A DNA stretch of 64,000 bases, taken from contig NZ_CP104562.2 in the NCBI RefSeq assembly GCF_025398155.2, positions 4,588,001-4,652,000 on the forward strand. The letters are read 5' to 3'. Below the pieces are notes generated by a model. That model was not told the origin of the DNA and did no database searches. It was given only the letters and a program-made list of their open reading frames with translations. Below are positions 27,813 to 36,663 of the stretch, piece after piece (position 1 is the stretch's first letter; the number at the start of each line of letters is the position of its first letter). This DNA is from Roseateles amylovorans. Lineage in GTDB: Bacteria > Pseudomonadota > Gammaproteobacteria > Burkholderiales > Burkholderiaceae_C. The position numbers were made by a program, and so were the translations under genes.

Positions 27813-28664
27813 ATGGCGCCCGTGAGCATAGAGCACTACGAAAACTTTCCTGTCGCCTCCTGGTTGAGCCCGCCCCGGTTGCGGCCCGCCATCGTGGCCA
27901 TCTATCACTTCGCCCGAACGGCCGACGACCTGGCCGACGAGGGCGATGCCCCCGCCGCCCAGCGCCTGGCCGACCTGGCCGCCTACCGCGCCGACCTTCG
28001 CGCTGTCGCGCAGGGGCAAGCGCCCTCCCCGCGCTGGGAGCGCCGGGTGTTTGCGCCCTTGGGCCGGGTGATCGCCAGCGATCGGCTGCCGGTGCCGCTG
28101 CTGGAGGACCTGCTGGATGCCTTCGAGCAGGACCTGGTCAAGACCGACTACGACACCCGCACCGAGCTGCTGGACTACTGCCGCCGCTCCGCCAATCCGG
28201 TCGGTCGACTGCTGCTGCATCTCTACGGCCTCGACGACGCCACGGCACTGCGGCGTTCCGACGCCATCTGCAGCGCCTTGCAGTTGATCAACTTCTGGCA
28301 GGACTTCACCGTGGATGGTCCCCGAGGTCGGGTGTATGCGCCACGCGAGGACCGACGCCGTCATGGGGTCGAGGGACATCAGTTGTTGGCGCTGCAAGAC
28401 AGCCCGGCCGCGCGCGGGTTGATCCGCGATCTGTGCGACTGGGCACGACAATTGATGGCCGAGGGCGCGCCGCTGGTGCACCAGATCCCGGGCCGTGCCG
28501 GCTGGGAGCTGCGCTTGGTGGTACAAGGCGGCCTGCGAATTCTCGACAAACTCGACGCCATGCATTTCGCCTCTCTTCAGCAACGCCCCACGCTTGGCGC
28601 CTCGGACGCGCCCGCGCTGCTGTGGCGCGCCCTGACGATGCGCCCACGGAAGACTGCGCCATGA
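27813..28664 (+). CDS. hpnC: Squalene synthase-like HpnC (hydroxysqualene synthase)
   Basis: Trans-isoprenyl diphosphate synthase-like enzyme. In the HpnCDE route HpnC converts presqualene diphosphate to hydroxysqualene. The 283-residue protein starts (S)IEHYENFPVASWL, typical for HpnC, and has the first Asp-rich motif as RTADDLADEGD (about 36-46) and the second as NFWQDFTVDGPRGRVY. A GTG three codons in (27822) is an equally good start by homology. The 3' end overlaps hpnD by ATGA, indicating translational coupling. It is divergent from the RND operon. Confidence 0.93.
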   Translation: MAPVSIEHYENFPVASWLSPPRLRPAIVAIYHFARTADDLADEGDAPAAQRLADLAAYRADLRAVAQGQAPSPRWERRVFAPLGRVIASDRLPVPLLEDLLDAFEQDLVKTDYDTRTELLDYCRRSANPVGRLLLHLYGLDDATALRRSDAICSALQLINFWQDFTVDGPRGRVYAPREDRRRHGVEGHQLLALQDSPAARGLIRDLCDWARQLMAEGAPLVHQIPGRAGWELRLVVQGGLRILDKLDAMHFASLQQRPTLGASDAPALLWRALTMRPRKTAP

Positions 28665-29530
28665 CCGCGCCCGCCGCCCCCTCCACGCCGGAACAGTATG
28701 TGCAGCAGAAGGCCGCGCAAAGCGGCTCCAGCTTCTACTACGCCTTCCTGTTCCTGCCGACACCGCGCCGCGAGGCGATCACCGCCTTCTACGCCTTCTG
28801 CCGCGAGGTGGACGATGTGGTCGACGAGGTCACCGATCCCGGCGTCGCCGCGACCAAGCTGGCCTGGTGGCGCAAGGAAGTGATGAGCGCCTTCAACGGA
28901 CAGCCGCAGCATCCCGCGATGAAAGCACTGATGCCGCATGTCCAGGCCCATGACATCCGCGCCGAGCATCTGCTGGCCGTCATCGACGGCTGCCAGATGG
29001 ACCTGGACCAGACCCGCTACCTGGACTTTGCCGGCCTGCAGCGCTATTGCCACCTGGTGGCGGGCGTGGTGGGCGAAGTCGCCTCGGGCATCTTCGGTCG
29101 ACAGGATCCGGCCACCATCGCCTATGCCCACAAGCTGGGTCTGGCGATGCAACTGACCAACATCATCCGGGATGTGGGCGACGATGCCCGCCGCGGTCGC
29201 ATCTACCTGCCGGTGAGCGAGCTGCAACAGTTCGACGTCAAGGCCCACGAGATCCTCAAACGCGAGTCCCCCTGGGGCTACAGCGATCGCTTCACGGCGC
29301 TGATGACCTTCCAGGCCGAGCGGGCCCATCGGCTGTACGACGAGGCCTTCGCGCTGCTGCCCGAGGTGGATCGCAAGGCCCAGAAGCCCGGCATCATGAT
29401 GGCCAACATCTACCGCACCCTGCTGCGCGAGATCGAGGCCGAACGCTTCCAGGTGCTGCAGCAGCGCATTTCGCTGACCCCGCTGCGCAAGCTGTGGATC
29501 GCGATGAAGACCAACTGGCGCGGCCGATGA
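28661..29530 (+). CDS. hpnD: Presqualene diphosphate synthase HpnD
   Basis: Condenses two farnesyl diphosphates to presqualene diphosphate. It has 289 residues from the ATG at 28661, which overlaps the hpnC stop as ATGA. Motifs: SSFYYAFLFLPTPRREAITAFYAFCREVDDVVDE with the first Asp-rich motif, and the second as LTNIIRDVGDDARRGRIYLP. It is the middle gene of hpnCDE and couples by ATGA to hpnE as well. Confidence 0.95.
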   Translation: MTAPAAPSTPEQYVQQKAAQSGSSFYYAFLFLPTPRREAITAFYAFCREVDDVVDEVTDPGVAATKLAWWRKEVMSAFNGQPQHPAMKALMPHVQAHDIRAEHLLAVIDGCQMDLDQTRYLDFAGLQRYCHLVAGVVGEVASGIFGRQDPATIAYAHKLGLAMQLTNIIRDVGDDARRGRIYLPVSELQQFDVKAHEILKRESPWGYSDRFTALMTFQAERAHRLYDEAFALLPEVDRKAQKPGIMMANIYRTLLREIEAERFQVLQQRISLTPLRKLWIAMKTNWRGR

Positions 29531-30843
29531 GCGCCACCGCCCCCGGCGACGCGCCGCGGCTGGCGATCGTCGGCGGCGGCTGGTCCGGCCTGGCTGCGGC
29601 GATCGAGGCGACCTCGCTTGGCGCCGCCGTCACGCTGTTCGAGATGGCACCGCAACGCGGCGGCCGCGCGAGAAGCCTCGATGGCGGCTCCGACGCGCTC
29701 GACAACGGCCAGCACATCCTGATCGGCGCCTACACCGAGACCCTGGGCCTGATGCGCCGCATCGGGCTGGCCCCGGACGCGCTGCTGCTGCGCATGCCGC
29801 TGCGTCTGCGCTACCCGGATCGCGAGACCCTGCGCCTGCCGCCGGGGCCGCCGCTGGTCGCCTTCACCCGCGGCGTGCTGGGCTGCTCGGCCTGGTCCTG
29901 GCGCGACCGACTGGGCTTCATGACCGCCAGCACACGCTGGATGCTGAACGGCTTTCGCTGCGACCCTCGCCTGACCGTGGCAGCGCTCTGCGCCTCGATG
30001 CCGCAGGCCGTGCGCGACGATCTCATCGACCCGCTGTGCGTCGCTGCACTGAACACACCCGCCGCCCAGGCCAGCGCGCAGGTCTTCCTTCGGGTGCTGA
30101 AGGATGCGCTCTTCAGCGGACCCGGCAGCGCCGATCTGCTGCTGCCGCGTCGCGGGTTGAGCGCGCTGCTGCCCGATCCCGCGAGTGACTGGCTGACCTC
30201 GCACGGCGCGCAGTTGCTCACCCAGCGGGTGCAGCAGATCACGATCGACGAGGCCACGCGCCCTCGCGGCCCCCACCGTGCGGGCGTGCAGGTTGACGGC
30301 GCCCCCTTCGATGCCGTGATCCTCGCCTGCACCTCGGTGGAAGCGGCGCGGCTGACGCGGGACCTGGCACCGGACTGGAGCGCCACCGCCGCAGCGTTCG
30401 AATTCCAGCCCATCATCACCGTCTATCTGCGGGGCGACGGCGCGCGGCTGCCGGCACCGATGGTGGCGCTGCGGGAATCGTCGACCGAGCCGGCGCAGTT
30501 CGCTTTCGACCTCGGCCAGCTGGACCAGCAGGACGGCCTGTTCAGCCTCGTCATCAGTGGGGCTGCAGACTGGGTCGCGAAGGGGCTTGAGGCTGCGGGC
30601 GCGGCAGCGCTGGCGCAGGCCACGCGCTGCTTCGACTGGCCCCAGGCGCCCCAGATCGTGCGCGTGCTGAGTGAAAAGCGGGCGACCTTCGCCTGCACGC
30701 CCGGGCTGCAACGCCCCGGCGATGTCATCGTCCCTGGCGTCTGGGCCGCTGGCGACTATCTCGACGGGCCCTACCCGGCCACGCTCGAAGGCGCCGTTCG
30801 GAGCGGCCTGAGCGCCGCCCGTTCCGCAATGCGGCACGGCTGA
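29527..30843 (+). CDS. hpnE: Hydroxysqualene dehydroxylase HpnE
   Basis: FAD-dependent amine-oxidase-fold enzyme reducing hydroxysqualene to squalene. It has 438 residues from the ATG at 29527. The Rossmann motif LAIVGGGWSGLAAAIEA is at residues 12-28, followed by GGRARS and DNGQHILIGAY, characteristic of HpnE. The C-terminal FAD segment is GVWAAGDYLDGPYPATLEGAVRSGLSAA. It is the last gene of the operon; no squalene-hopene cyclase gene is present in the window, so squalene must be used by enzymes encoded elsewhere. Confidence 0.94.
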   Translation: MSATAPGDAPRLAIVGGGWSGLAAAIEATSLGAAVTLFEMAPQRGGRARSLDGGSDALDNGQHILIGAYTETLGLMRRIGLAPDALLLRMPLRLRYPDRETLRLPPGPPLVAFTRGVLGCSAWSWRDRLGFMTASTRWMLNGFRCDPRLTVAALCASMPQAVRDDLIDPLCVAALNTPAAQASAQVFLRVLKDALFSGPGSADLLLPRRGLSALLPDPASDWLTSHGAQLLTQRVQQITIDEATRPRGPHRAGVQVDGAPFDAVILACTSVEAARLTRDLAPDWSATAAAFEFQPIITVYLRGDGARLPAPMVALRESSTEPAQFAFDLGQLDQQDGLFSLVISGAADWVAKGLEAAGAAALAQATRCFDWPQAPQIVRVLSEKRATFACTPGLQRPGDVIVPGVWAAGDYLDGPYPATLEGAVRSGLSAARSAMRHG

Positions 30844-30938
30844 CGCGCCATGTACCGGTGAGGGTCAAAAGCGACGTCCGCGCGTCGCTCGGGGTTTCGC
30901 CATGTAAAAACCTCGGGAAATCCTTCACAATCGTTCGC

Positions 30939-31706
30939 ATGAAATCCAAGGAGATGCAGTCCCCCGCCATCCAGGTCCTGGAGCGCACCTTTGCGCTGCT
31001 CGATGTGCTCGCGCAGCATCAGGATCCGGTCTCGCTGAAAGTCATCAGCGAGACCACCGGCCTGCATCCCTCGACCGCCCACCGCATCCTCAACGACCTG
31101 GCGCTGGGCCGCTATGTGGATCGCCCTGAAGCGGGCAGCTATCGGCTGGGCATGCGACTGCTGGAGCTGGGCAACCTGGTCAAGGCCCGACTGGATGTCC
31201 GCGAGGCCGCGATCGGCCCGATGCGCGAGCTGCACAAGCTGACCCACCAACCGGTCAACCTGTCGGTGCGTCAGGGCGATGAGATCGTCTACATCGAGCG
31301 CACCTACAGCGAGCGCTCCGGGATGCAGGTGGTTCGCGCGGTCGGCGGCCGGGCGCCGCTGCATCTGACCTCGGTCGGCAAGCTCTTCCTGGCCAGCGAC
31401 GATGCGCAGCGGGTGCGCGCCTATGCGACCCGCACCGGCCTGTCCGGCCACACCCGCAACAGCCTGACCGAGATCGGCCAGTTGGAGCGCGAAATGGCAC
31501 TGGTGCGCCAGCGCGGCGTGGCGCGCGACGATGAGGAACTGGAGCTGGGCGTGCGCTGCATGGCCGCCGGCATCTATGACGACCAAGGCAAGCTGGTGGC
31601 CGGGCTGTCGATCTCGGCCCCGGCCGATCGGCTGGAGGAAGGCTGGCTGCCGCGCCTGAAGGAGACCGCGACGCGGATTTCGACCTCGCTAGGCTTCCGC
31701 GGCTGA
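30939..31706 (+). CDS. IclR family transcriptional regulator
   Basis: A 255-residue regulator with the N-terminal winged HTH (SLKVISETTGLHPSTAHRILNDLALGRYVDR) and the C-terminal IclR effector domain (YSERSGMQVVRAVGGRAPLHLTSVGKLFLA ... GLSISAP). The ATG at 30939 was chosen as in related Burkholderiales proteins beginning MKS.EMQSPAIQVLERTF; a second ATG at 30954 sits right on an AAGGAG and lacks spacing. It is 95 bases after hpnE and ends at a bidirectional terminator. Target genes are not evident. Confidence 0.92.
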   Translation: MKSKEMQSPAIQVLERTFALLDVLAQHQDPVSLKVISETTGLHPSTAHRILNDLALGRYVDRPEAGSYRLGMRLLELGNLVKARLDVREAAIGPMRELHKLTHQPVNLSVRQGDEIVYIERTYSERSGMQVVRAVGGRAPLHLTSVGKLFLASDDAQRVRAYATRTGLSGHTRNSLTEIGQLEREMALVRQRGVARDDEELELGVRCMAAGIYDDQGKLVAGLSISAPADRLEEGWLPRLKETATRISTSLGFRG

Positions 31707-31737
31707 CACGCCCAGCGCGTTCGGTTCAGAAAATGCA

Positions 31738-31759
31738 AAAGCGGGCCGAGGCCCGCTTT
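31738..31759. terminator. Bidirectional terminator between the IclR and PBP7-type genes
   Basis: AAAGCGGGC (31738-31746) and GCCCGCTTT (31751-31759) pair over 9 bp with a CGAG loop. It serves two convergent genes. The plus-strand tail continues TTTGTCATTG. Confidence 0.8.
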
Positions 31760-31800
31760 GTCATTGAGCGGCCGGACCCGACGGGCCGGCACCGGACTGA

Positions 31801-32898
31801 TTACTTGATCAGCACCGTCGCGGCGGTGGCCGTGGCGGCAGCAGCCGTCGCGGTGGCGGTTGCCGCTGGCGGCACGATCGGCGAGCTGTTGCTCATCAGC
31901 CATTTGCGCACCCGCTCGGCATCGCCGATGCGCGAGTACTTGCCGGCCGAATCCAGGAACACCATGATCAGCTTGCGACCCGCCATCTGGGCCTGCATCA
32001 CCAGGCATTGACCCGCCTCGTTGATGAAGCCGGTTTTTTGCAGGCCGATGTCCCAGTCCGCCTTCTTCACCAGGCCGTTGGTGGTGCCGAAGCGCACCAG
32101 GCGACGACCCAGTGCCACCGTGTATTCGGTGGAGGTGGACAACTCACGGATGAGCGGGAATTGATGCGCCGTCTTCACCAGCATGGCCAGGTCCTTGGCG
32201 CTGGACTGGTTGCGGCTGGACAGGCCGGTGGGCTCGACATAGTGAGTGTCGACCATGCCCAGCGCATGCGCCTTGAGGTTCATCGCGCCCACAAACGCTT
32301 CCAGACCGCCCGGATAGTTGCGGCCCAACGCATGGGCGGCCCGGTTCTCCGAGGACATCAACGCCAGATGCAGCAGTTCGCCGCGGGTCAGCGTGGTGCC
32401 GACGGCCAGACGGGAACCGGTGAACTTCTCGGTGTCCTTGTCTTCGTCAGAGATGGTGATCTTTTCGTCCAGCGACTGGTTGGCCTCGACCACCAGCAGC
32501 GCCGTCATCAGCTTGGTGATGGAGGCGATCGGCAGCACCGCCTGGGGATTCTTCGAGAACAGAACCTCGTTGGTGTCCTGGTCCAGCACCAGCGCGACGC
32601 TGGACTTGAGGTCGAGCGGGTCTTCGGTGTCGTGCAGGCCGTACATCTGACCGAAGGACGGCTTGGCCGGCACGATCTCCCGCACCGCGGCCCGAGCGGC
32701 CACCTTGCGCGGCGAGCGCGGGGCCGGTTTGGCCTTGCGCACCGAGGTAGCTTTGGCCTTGGCTTTGGCCGATGCGGCGGTCGCTGCCTGCGCCGAGTGG
32801 GTCGGAAGCAGGCTGACGGTCAGCCCGGCCAGGAGCATGGCACCGCTCAGAGCGGCACCTGACAGCAATGTCGCAATGGTCTTCAATCCGGTCCCCAA
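31801..32898 (-). CDS. pbpG: D-alanyl-D-alanine endopeptidase (PBP7/S11 family)
   Basis: Periplasmic peptidase of the S11 family cutting D-Ala crosslinks in peptidoglycan. Of 365 residues, the first ~38 form a signal peptide (LLSGAALSGAMLLAGLTVSLLPTHSAQA), followed by a Lys/Ala-rich basic linker. Active-site motifs are SITKLMT (SxxK), SSENRAA (SxN) and KTGFI (KTG). The last ~20 residues are an Ala/Thr low-complexity tail unlike the family. Gene symbol follows E. coli pbpG by motif spacing and length; a carboxypeptidase role cannot be excluded. Confidence 0.88.
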   Translation of the reverse strand: MGTGLKTIATLLSGAALSGAMLLAGLTVSLLPTHSAQAATAASAKAKAKATSVRKAKPAPRSPRKVAARAAVREIVPAKPSFGQMYGLHDTEDPLDLKSSVALVLDQDTNEVLFSKNPQAVLPIASITKLMTALLVVEANQSLDEKITISDEDKDTEKFTGSRLAVGTTLTRGELLHLALMSSENRAAHALGRNYPGGLEAFVGAMNLKAHALGMVDTHYVEPTGLSSRNQSSAKDLAMLVKTAHQFPLIRELSTSTEYTVALGRRLVRFGTTNGLVKKADWDIGLQKTGFINEAGQCLVMQAQMAGRKLIMVFLDSAGKYSRIGDAERVRKWLMSNSSPIVPPAATATATAAAATATAATVLIK

Positions 32899-32954
32899 AT
32901 ATGGGCGCGAGTTTAGAAGATCGCAGCGAGAGCGGCAAGCAGATCAAGGACTTA

Positions 32955-32975
32955 GTTCACTTTTTTAAAGTGAAC
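32955..32975. other. A/T-rich hairpin between leuA and the PBP7-type gene
   Basis: GTTCACTTT and AAAGTGAAC are perfectly complementary over 9 bp with a TTT loop, with outer GGACT/AGTCC-like pairing. It lies 18 bases past the leuA stop and upstream of the PBP7-type gene on the same strand. It may be the leuA terminator or an operator for the next gene. Confidence 0.45.
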
Positions 32976-32992
32976 CAGTCCTCAGGACCTTC

Positions 32993-34534
32993 TCAACCCT
33001 GGGCCGCGACCCGCTCAGTCTTGCTCTGCAGCTTGTTCAAAGCACTTAAATATGCTTTGGCGGAAGCGACAACGATATCGGGATCTGCCCCGACCCCGTT
33101 CACTACTCGCCCGGCATGCTGCAAACGCACCGTGACTTCGCCTTGCGATTCTGTACTCCCGCTGGTGATGGCGTTCACCGAATACAGCAGCAATTCGGCA
33201 CCACTTTGCACTTTGCTCTCGATTGCCTTGAGCACGGCATCGACCGGACCGTTGCCATCGCTTTCCGTACGGTGTTCGGTGTCGCCAGCGGCGAACACCA
33301 CCTCGGCCTGCGGCCGCTCGCCCATTTCCGAGCGCTGGGCCAGCGCCACCAGCCGGAAATGTTCCTGTTCCTGGCTGACCGAGTCATCCATCACCAGCGC
33401 GATGATGTCTTCATCAAAGATCTCCGCCTTGCGATCGGCCAGGTCCTTGAAGCGCTGGAAGGCGGCATTGATTTCGGCCTCGGACTCCAGTTGCACGCCC
33501 AGCTCCTGCAGGCGCTGCTTGAAGGCATTGCGACCCGAGAGCTTGCCCAGCACGATCTTGTTGGCGCTCCAGCCGACGTCCTCGGCCCGCATGATTTCGT
33601 AGGTGTCCCGCGCCTTGAGCACGCCGTCCTGATGGATGCCGGACGCATGGGCGAAGGCATTGGCACCGACCACCGCCTTGTTGGGCTGCACCACGAAGCC
33701 GGTGGTCTGCGACACCAGGCGGGAGGCCGGCACGATCTGGCTGGCATCGATGCGGACATCCAAGCCGAAATAATCGCGGCGGGTCTTCACCGCCATCACC
33801 ACTTCCTCCAGCGAGCAGTTGCCAGCGCGCTCGCCCAGGCCGTTGATGGTGCACTCGATCTGCCGCGCGCCGCCGATCTTCACACCAGCCAGCGAATTGG
33901 CCACCGCCATGCCGAGGTCGTTGTGACAGTGCACCGACCAGATCGCCTGGTCGGCATTGGGCACCCGCTCCCGCAGCCGCCGGATGAATTCGCCGTACAG
34001 CTCGGGAATGGCATAACCCACGGTGTCCGGAATGTTGATCGTGCGCGCCCCTTCGCGGATCACCGCCTCCACGACCCGGGCCAGGAAGTCCGGGTCGGAG
34101 CGGTAGCCGTCCTCGGGAGAGAACTCGATGTCATCAGTCAGATTGCGGGCGAAGCGCACCGATTGGGTGGCCTGCTCCAGCACCTGGTCACGGGTCATGC
34201 GCAGCTTCTTCTCCATGTGGAGCTCGCTGGTCGCAATGAAGGTGTGGATGCGGGACCGCGCCGCGCCCTTGAGCGCTTCGGCGGCGCGGGCGATGTCGCG
34301 GTCATTGGCGCGGGCCAGCGAGCAGACGGTGCTGTCGCGGATGGCCTCCGCGATCGCGCGCACCGCCTCGAAGTCCCCATGGCTGGCGGCAGCGAAGCCG
34401 GCCTCGATCACGTCCACCTTCAATCGCTCGAGTTGCCGCGCGATACGCAGCTTTTCGTCCTTGGTCATGGACGCTCCGGGCGATTGTTCACCGTCGCGCA
34501 GGGTGGTGTCGAAGATGATGAGTGCGTCGGACAT
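32993..34534 (-). CDS. leuA: 2-isopropylmalate synthase, short (type 1) form
   Basis: Condenses acetyl-CoA with 2-ketoisovalerate, the first step of leucine synthesis. It has 513 residues, like E. coli LeuA. The DRE-TIM barrel motif FDTTLRDGEQSPGASM is at the N-terminus, metal ligands in HCHNDLGMAVANSLAG, and the C-terminal LeuA regulatory domain (about 390-513) is complete, suggesting leucine feedback. It lies 195 bp downstream of a second, longer leuA on the same strand. Homocitrate or citramalate synthase activity is less likely given the overall match. Confidence 0.94.
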   Translation of the reverse strand: MSDALIIFDTTLRDGEQSPGASMTKDEKLRIARQLERLKVDVIEAGFAAASHGDFEAVRAIAEAIRDSTVCSLARANDRDIARAAEALKGAARSRIHTFIATSELHMEKKLRMTRDQVLEQATQSVRFARNLTDDIEFSPEDGYRSDPDFLARVVEAVIREGARTINIPDTVGYAIPELYGEFIRRLRERVPNADQAIWSVHCHNDLGMAVANSLAGVKIGGARQIECTINGLGERAGNCSLEEVVMAVKTRRDYFGLDVRIDASQIVPASRLVSQTTGFVVQPNKAVVGANAFAHASGIHQDGVLKARDTYEIMRAEDVGWSANKIVLGKLSGRNAFKQRLQELGVQLESEAEINAAFQRFKDLADRKAEIFDEDIIALVMDDSVSQEQEHFRLVALAQRSEMGERPQAEVVFAAGDTEHRTESDGNGPVDAVLKAIESKVQSGAELLLYSVNAITSGSTESQGEVTVRLQHAGRVVNGVGADPDIVVASAKAYLSALNKLQSKTERVAAQG

Positions 34535-34729
34535 GAACGGGCTTCCTTCAATCGGTGGCGTGCGCGACAGGCGGGTCAGGGACTCGCGCCGCGGCGGTGT
34601 GTCGGCATGGCTGTCGGCACGGGTGTCAGCGCCTGGTTGCTGCGCAGGGTTTCTGGACTGAGCGACGGATGGGGATGGGAACGGCGGCTGGGCTCGATTC
34701 TGCCGCCGATCCGTCGCCCCGCCGTCGGA

Positions 34730-36415
34730 TCAGACGGTCTGCAGGCGCACGAGCTTGAGCACACCACGCTGCGCCGCGCGGCGCAGACCGGACACGATCG
34801 CCTTCAGCGAGGCGGACGCGATGTTGCTGTCCATGCCCACACCGAACAAGGTCGCCTCGCCGACGCGCAGCTCCAGATAGGCCACCGCCTGCGCGTCCGC
34901 ACCGCTGCCCAGCGCATGCTCGTGGTAGTCCAGCACCCGCACCTGGGTCTGCAGCTGCTTGTTCAGGCCCTCGACGAAGGCATCGATCGGCCCGCGGCCC
35001 TGCCCGTCCACCTTGATCATGCGCACGCACAGGTCGGCCTGGGCCTGGACTGTCGTCTGACCATCCTCGGCCGTGCCGATCTGCGGCTGCAGCGCCGGCG
35101 CCTGCTTGACGCCATATTCGCGATCGAAGATCTGCCAGAGGTCGGCCGCGCCCAGCTCCTTGCCGTGGGTGTCCATCACGCCCTGGACGATCTGGCTGAA
35201 TTCGATCTGCAGGCGGCGCGGCATTTCAATGCCGTATTCCGACTCCAGCAGATAGGAAATGCCGCCCTTGCCGGACTGGCTGTTCACCCGGATCACCGCT
35301 TCATAGCTGCGGCCGAGGTCCTTGGGATCGATGGGCAGATAGGGGATCTCCCAGATGTCGCCCTCCTTGCGGGCTGAGAAGGCCTTTTTGATGGCGTCCT
35401 GGTGCGAGCCCGAGAACGAGGTGTAGACCAGCTCACCCACATACGGATGACGCGGATGCACCGGCAACTGGTTGCAATGCTCGACACAGCGGCGCACCTC
35501 ATCGATGTCGGAGAAATCCAGACCGGGCGGCACGCCCTGGGTATAGAGGTTCAGCGCGATGTTGACCAGATCCAGATTGCCGGTGCGCTCGCCGTTGCCG
35601 AACAAACAACCCTCGATGCGATCGGCACCCGCCATCAGGGCCAGCTCGGCCGCGGCCGTGCCGGTGCCCCGGTCATTGTGCGGATGGACCGACAGGATCA
35701 CCGACTCGCGGCGCTCGATGTGGCGGTGCATCCACTCGACCATGTCGGCAAAGACATTCGGCGTGGAATGCTCGACCGTGGTCGGCAGGTTGATGATGAT
35801 CTTGCGCTCGGGCGTCGGGCCCCAGGCCTCGGTGACCGCATCCACCACGCGCTTGGAGAACGCCAGTTCGGTGCCGGAGAACATCTCGGGCGAATACTCG
35901 AAGCGGAAATCGGTCTCGGGCTGCCGCGCCGCCATCTCGCGAATCATCGCGGTGTGGGTCACGGCCAGGTCGACGATCTGGTCTTCGGTCATGCCCAGCA
36001 CCACGCGGCGCATCACCGGGGCGACTGCGTTGTAGAGATGGACCACCGCTCGCTTCGCACCGACCAGCGACTCGAAGGTGCGCTCGATCAGCGGCTGCCG
36101 CGCCTGGGTCAGGACCTGGATGGTGACGTCGTCCGGGATCTGACCGTCTTCGATCAGCATGCGGACGAAATCGAAGTCGGTCTGCGAGGCGGAGGGGAAA
36201 CCGACCTCGATCTCCTTGAAGCCGATCTTGACCAGCATCTGGAACATCCGCAGCTTGCGCTCCGGATCCATCGGCTCGATCAGGGCCTGGTTGCCGTCCC
36301 GCAGATCGGTACTGAGCCAGAGCGGCGCTTGCGTGATCTGCACGCCGGGCCAGCGGCGGTCCGGCAGGGAGATCGGGGCGAAAGCTCGGTACTTGAGATG
36401 CGGTTGCTTCAACAT
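34730..36415 (-). CDS. leuA: 2-isopropylmalate synthase, long (type 2) form
   Basis: A second isopropylmalate synthase of the longer class found in yeast and actinobacteria, 561 residues. Signs: LWLSTDLRDGNQALIEPM, IEVGFPSASQTDFDFVR, SVHPHNDRGTGTAAAELALMAGADRIEGCLFGNGERTGN, and a complete C-terminal allosteric domain. It has low resemblance to the type 1 enzyme next to it, so the pair is not a recent duplication. The RBS AGGAA precedes the ATG. A Leu leader peptide and attenuator hairpin lie directly upstream, so this gene, and possibly the type 1 gene, is leucine-controlled. Confidence 0.95.
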   Translation of the reverse strand: MLKQPHLKYRAFAPISLPDRRWPGVQITQAPLWLSTDLRDGNQALIEPMDPERKLRMFQMLVKIGFKEIEVGFPSASQTDFDFVRMLIEDGQIPDDVTIQVLTQARQPLIERTFESLVGAKRAVVHLYNAVAPVMRRVVLGMTEDQIVDLAVTHTAMIREMAARQPETDFRFEYSPEMFSGTELAFSKRVVDAVTEAWGPTPERKIIINLPTTVEHSTPNVFADMVEWMHRHIERRESVILSVHPHNDRGTGTAAAELALMAGADRIEGCLFGNGERTGNLDLVNIALNLYTQGVPPGLDFSDIDEVRRCVEHCNQLPVHPRHPYVGELVYTSFSGSHQDAIKKAFSARKEGDIWEIPYLPIDPKDLGRSYEAVIRVNSQSGKGGISYLLESEYGIEMPRRLQIEFSQIVQGVMDTHGKELGAADLWQIFDREYGVKQAPALQPQIGTAEDGQTTVQAQADLCVRMIKVDGQGRGPIDAFVEGLNKQLQTQVRVLDYHEHALGSGADAQAVAYLELRVGEATLFGVGMDSNIASASLKAIVSGLRRAAQRGVLKLVRLQTV

Positions 36416-36462
36416 GGGCGTTCCTGTGATTCAGGTTCGCAACTCGCAGCTCTGAAATGACA

Positions 36463-36494
36463 AACGGCCCGCTGCGGGTTGCATTCGGGCCGTT
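36463..36494 (-). terminator. leuA attenuator hairpin
   Basis: On the minus strand AACGGCCCG (36486-36494) pairs over 9 bp with CGGGCCGTT (36463-36471), followed by TGTCATTT. It lies between the Leu leader peptide and the leuA start. Competing pairing with the leader region was not computed, but the layout is that of a translation-controlled attenuator. Confidence 0.7.
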
Positions 36495-36533
36495 GGATCT
36501 GGGGAGAACGTCGAAAGGACAGACGTGCGCGAT

Positions 36534-36590
36534 CTAGCGAACCCGTAGGTCACCTGGTAGTAGCAGCGCAATTCGGGCCGGGGACGTCAT
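36534..36590 (-). CDS. Leucine leader peptide
   Basis: An 18-codon frame, MTSPARIALLLPGDLRVR, contains three consecutive Leu codons (CTG CTA CTA) plus a fourth. The CTA codons are rare in a GC-rich genome. It is followed by a terminator hairpin and the long leuA. The -10 box TATATT ends only 8 bases before the ATG, so the mRNA probably starts at or next to the initiation codon (leaderless). Ribosome stalling at the Leu codons would then favour read-through into leuA. Confidence 0.7.
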   Translation of the reverse strand: MTSPARIALLLPGDLRVR

Positions 36591-36598
36591 AGCGGTTG

Positions 36599-36628
36599 AA
36601 TATAGGCGCCCAGCGCCGGTCACGTCAA
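36599..36628 (-). promoter_or_regulatory. leuA promoter
   Basis: On the minus strand TTGACG (36623-36628) and TATATT (36599-36604) are separated by 18 bp, the best sigma-70 match noticed in the window. The -10 ends 8 bases before the leader-peptide ATG. Confidence 0.75.
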
Positions 36629-36663
36629 CGCGCCGGTCGCATGCAGCGCGCGAGAAGCGTTCG

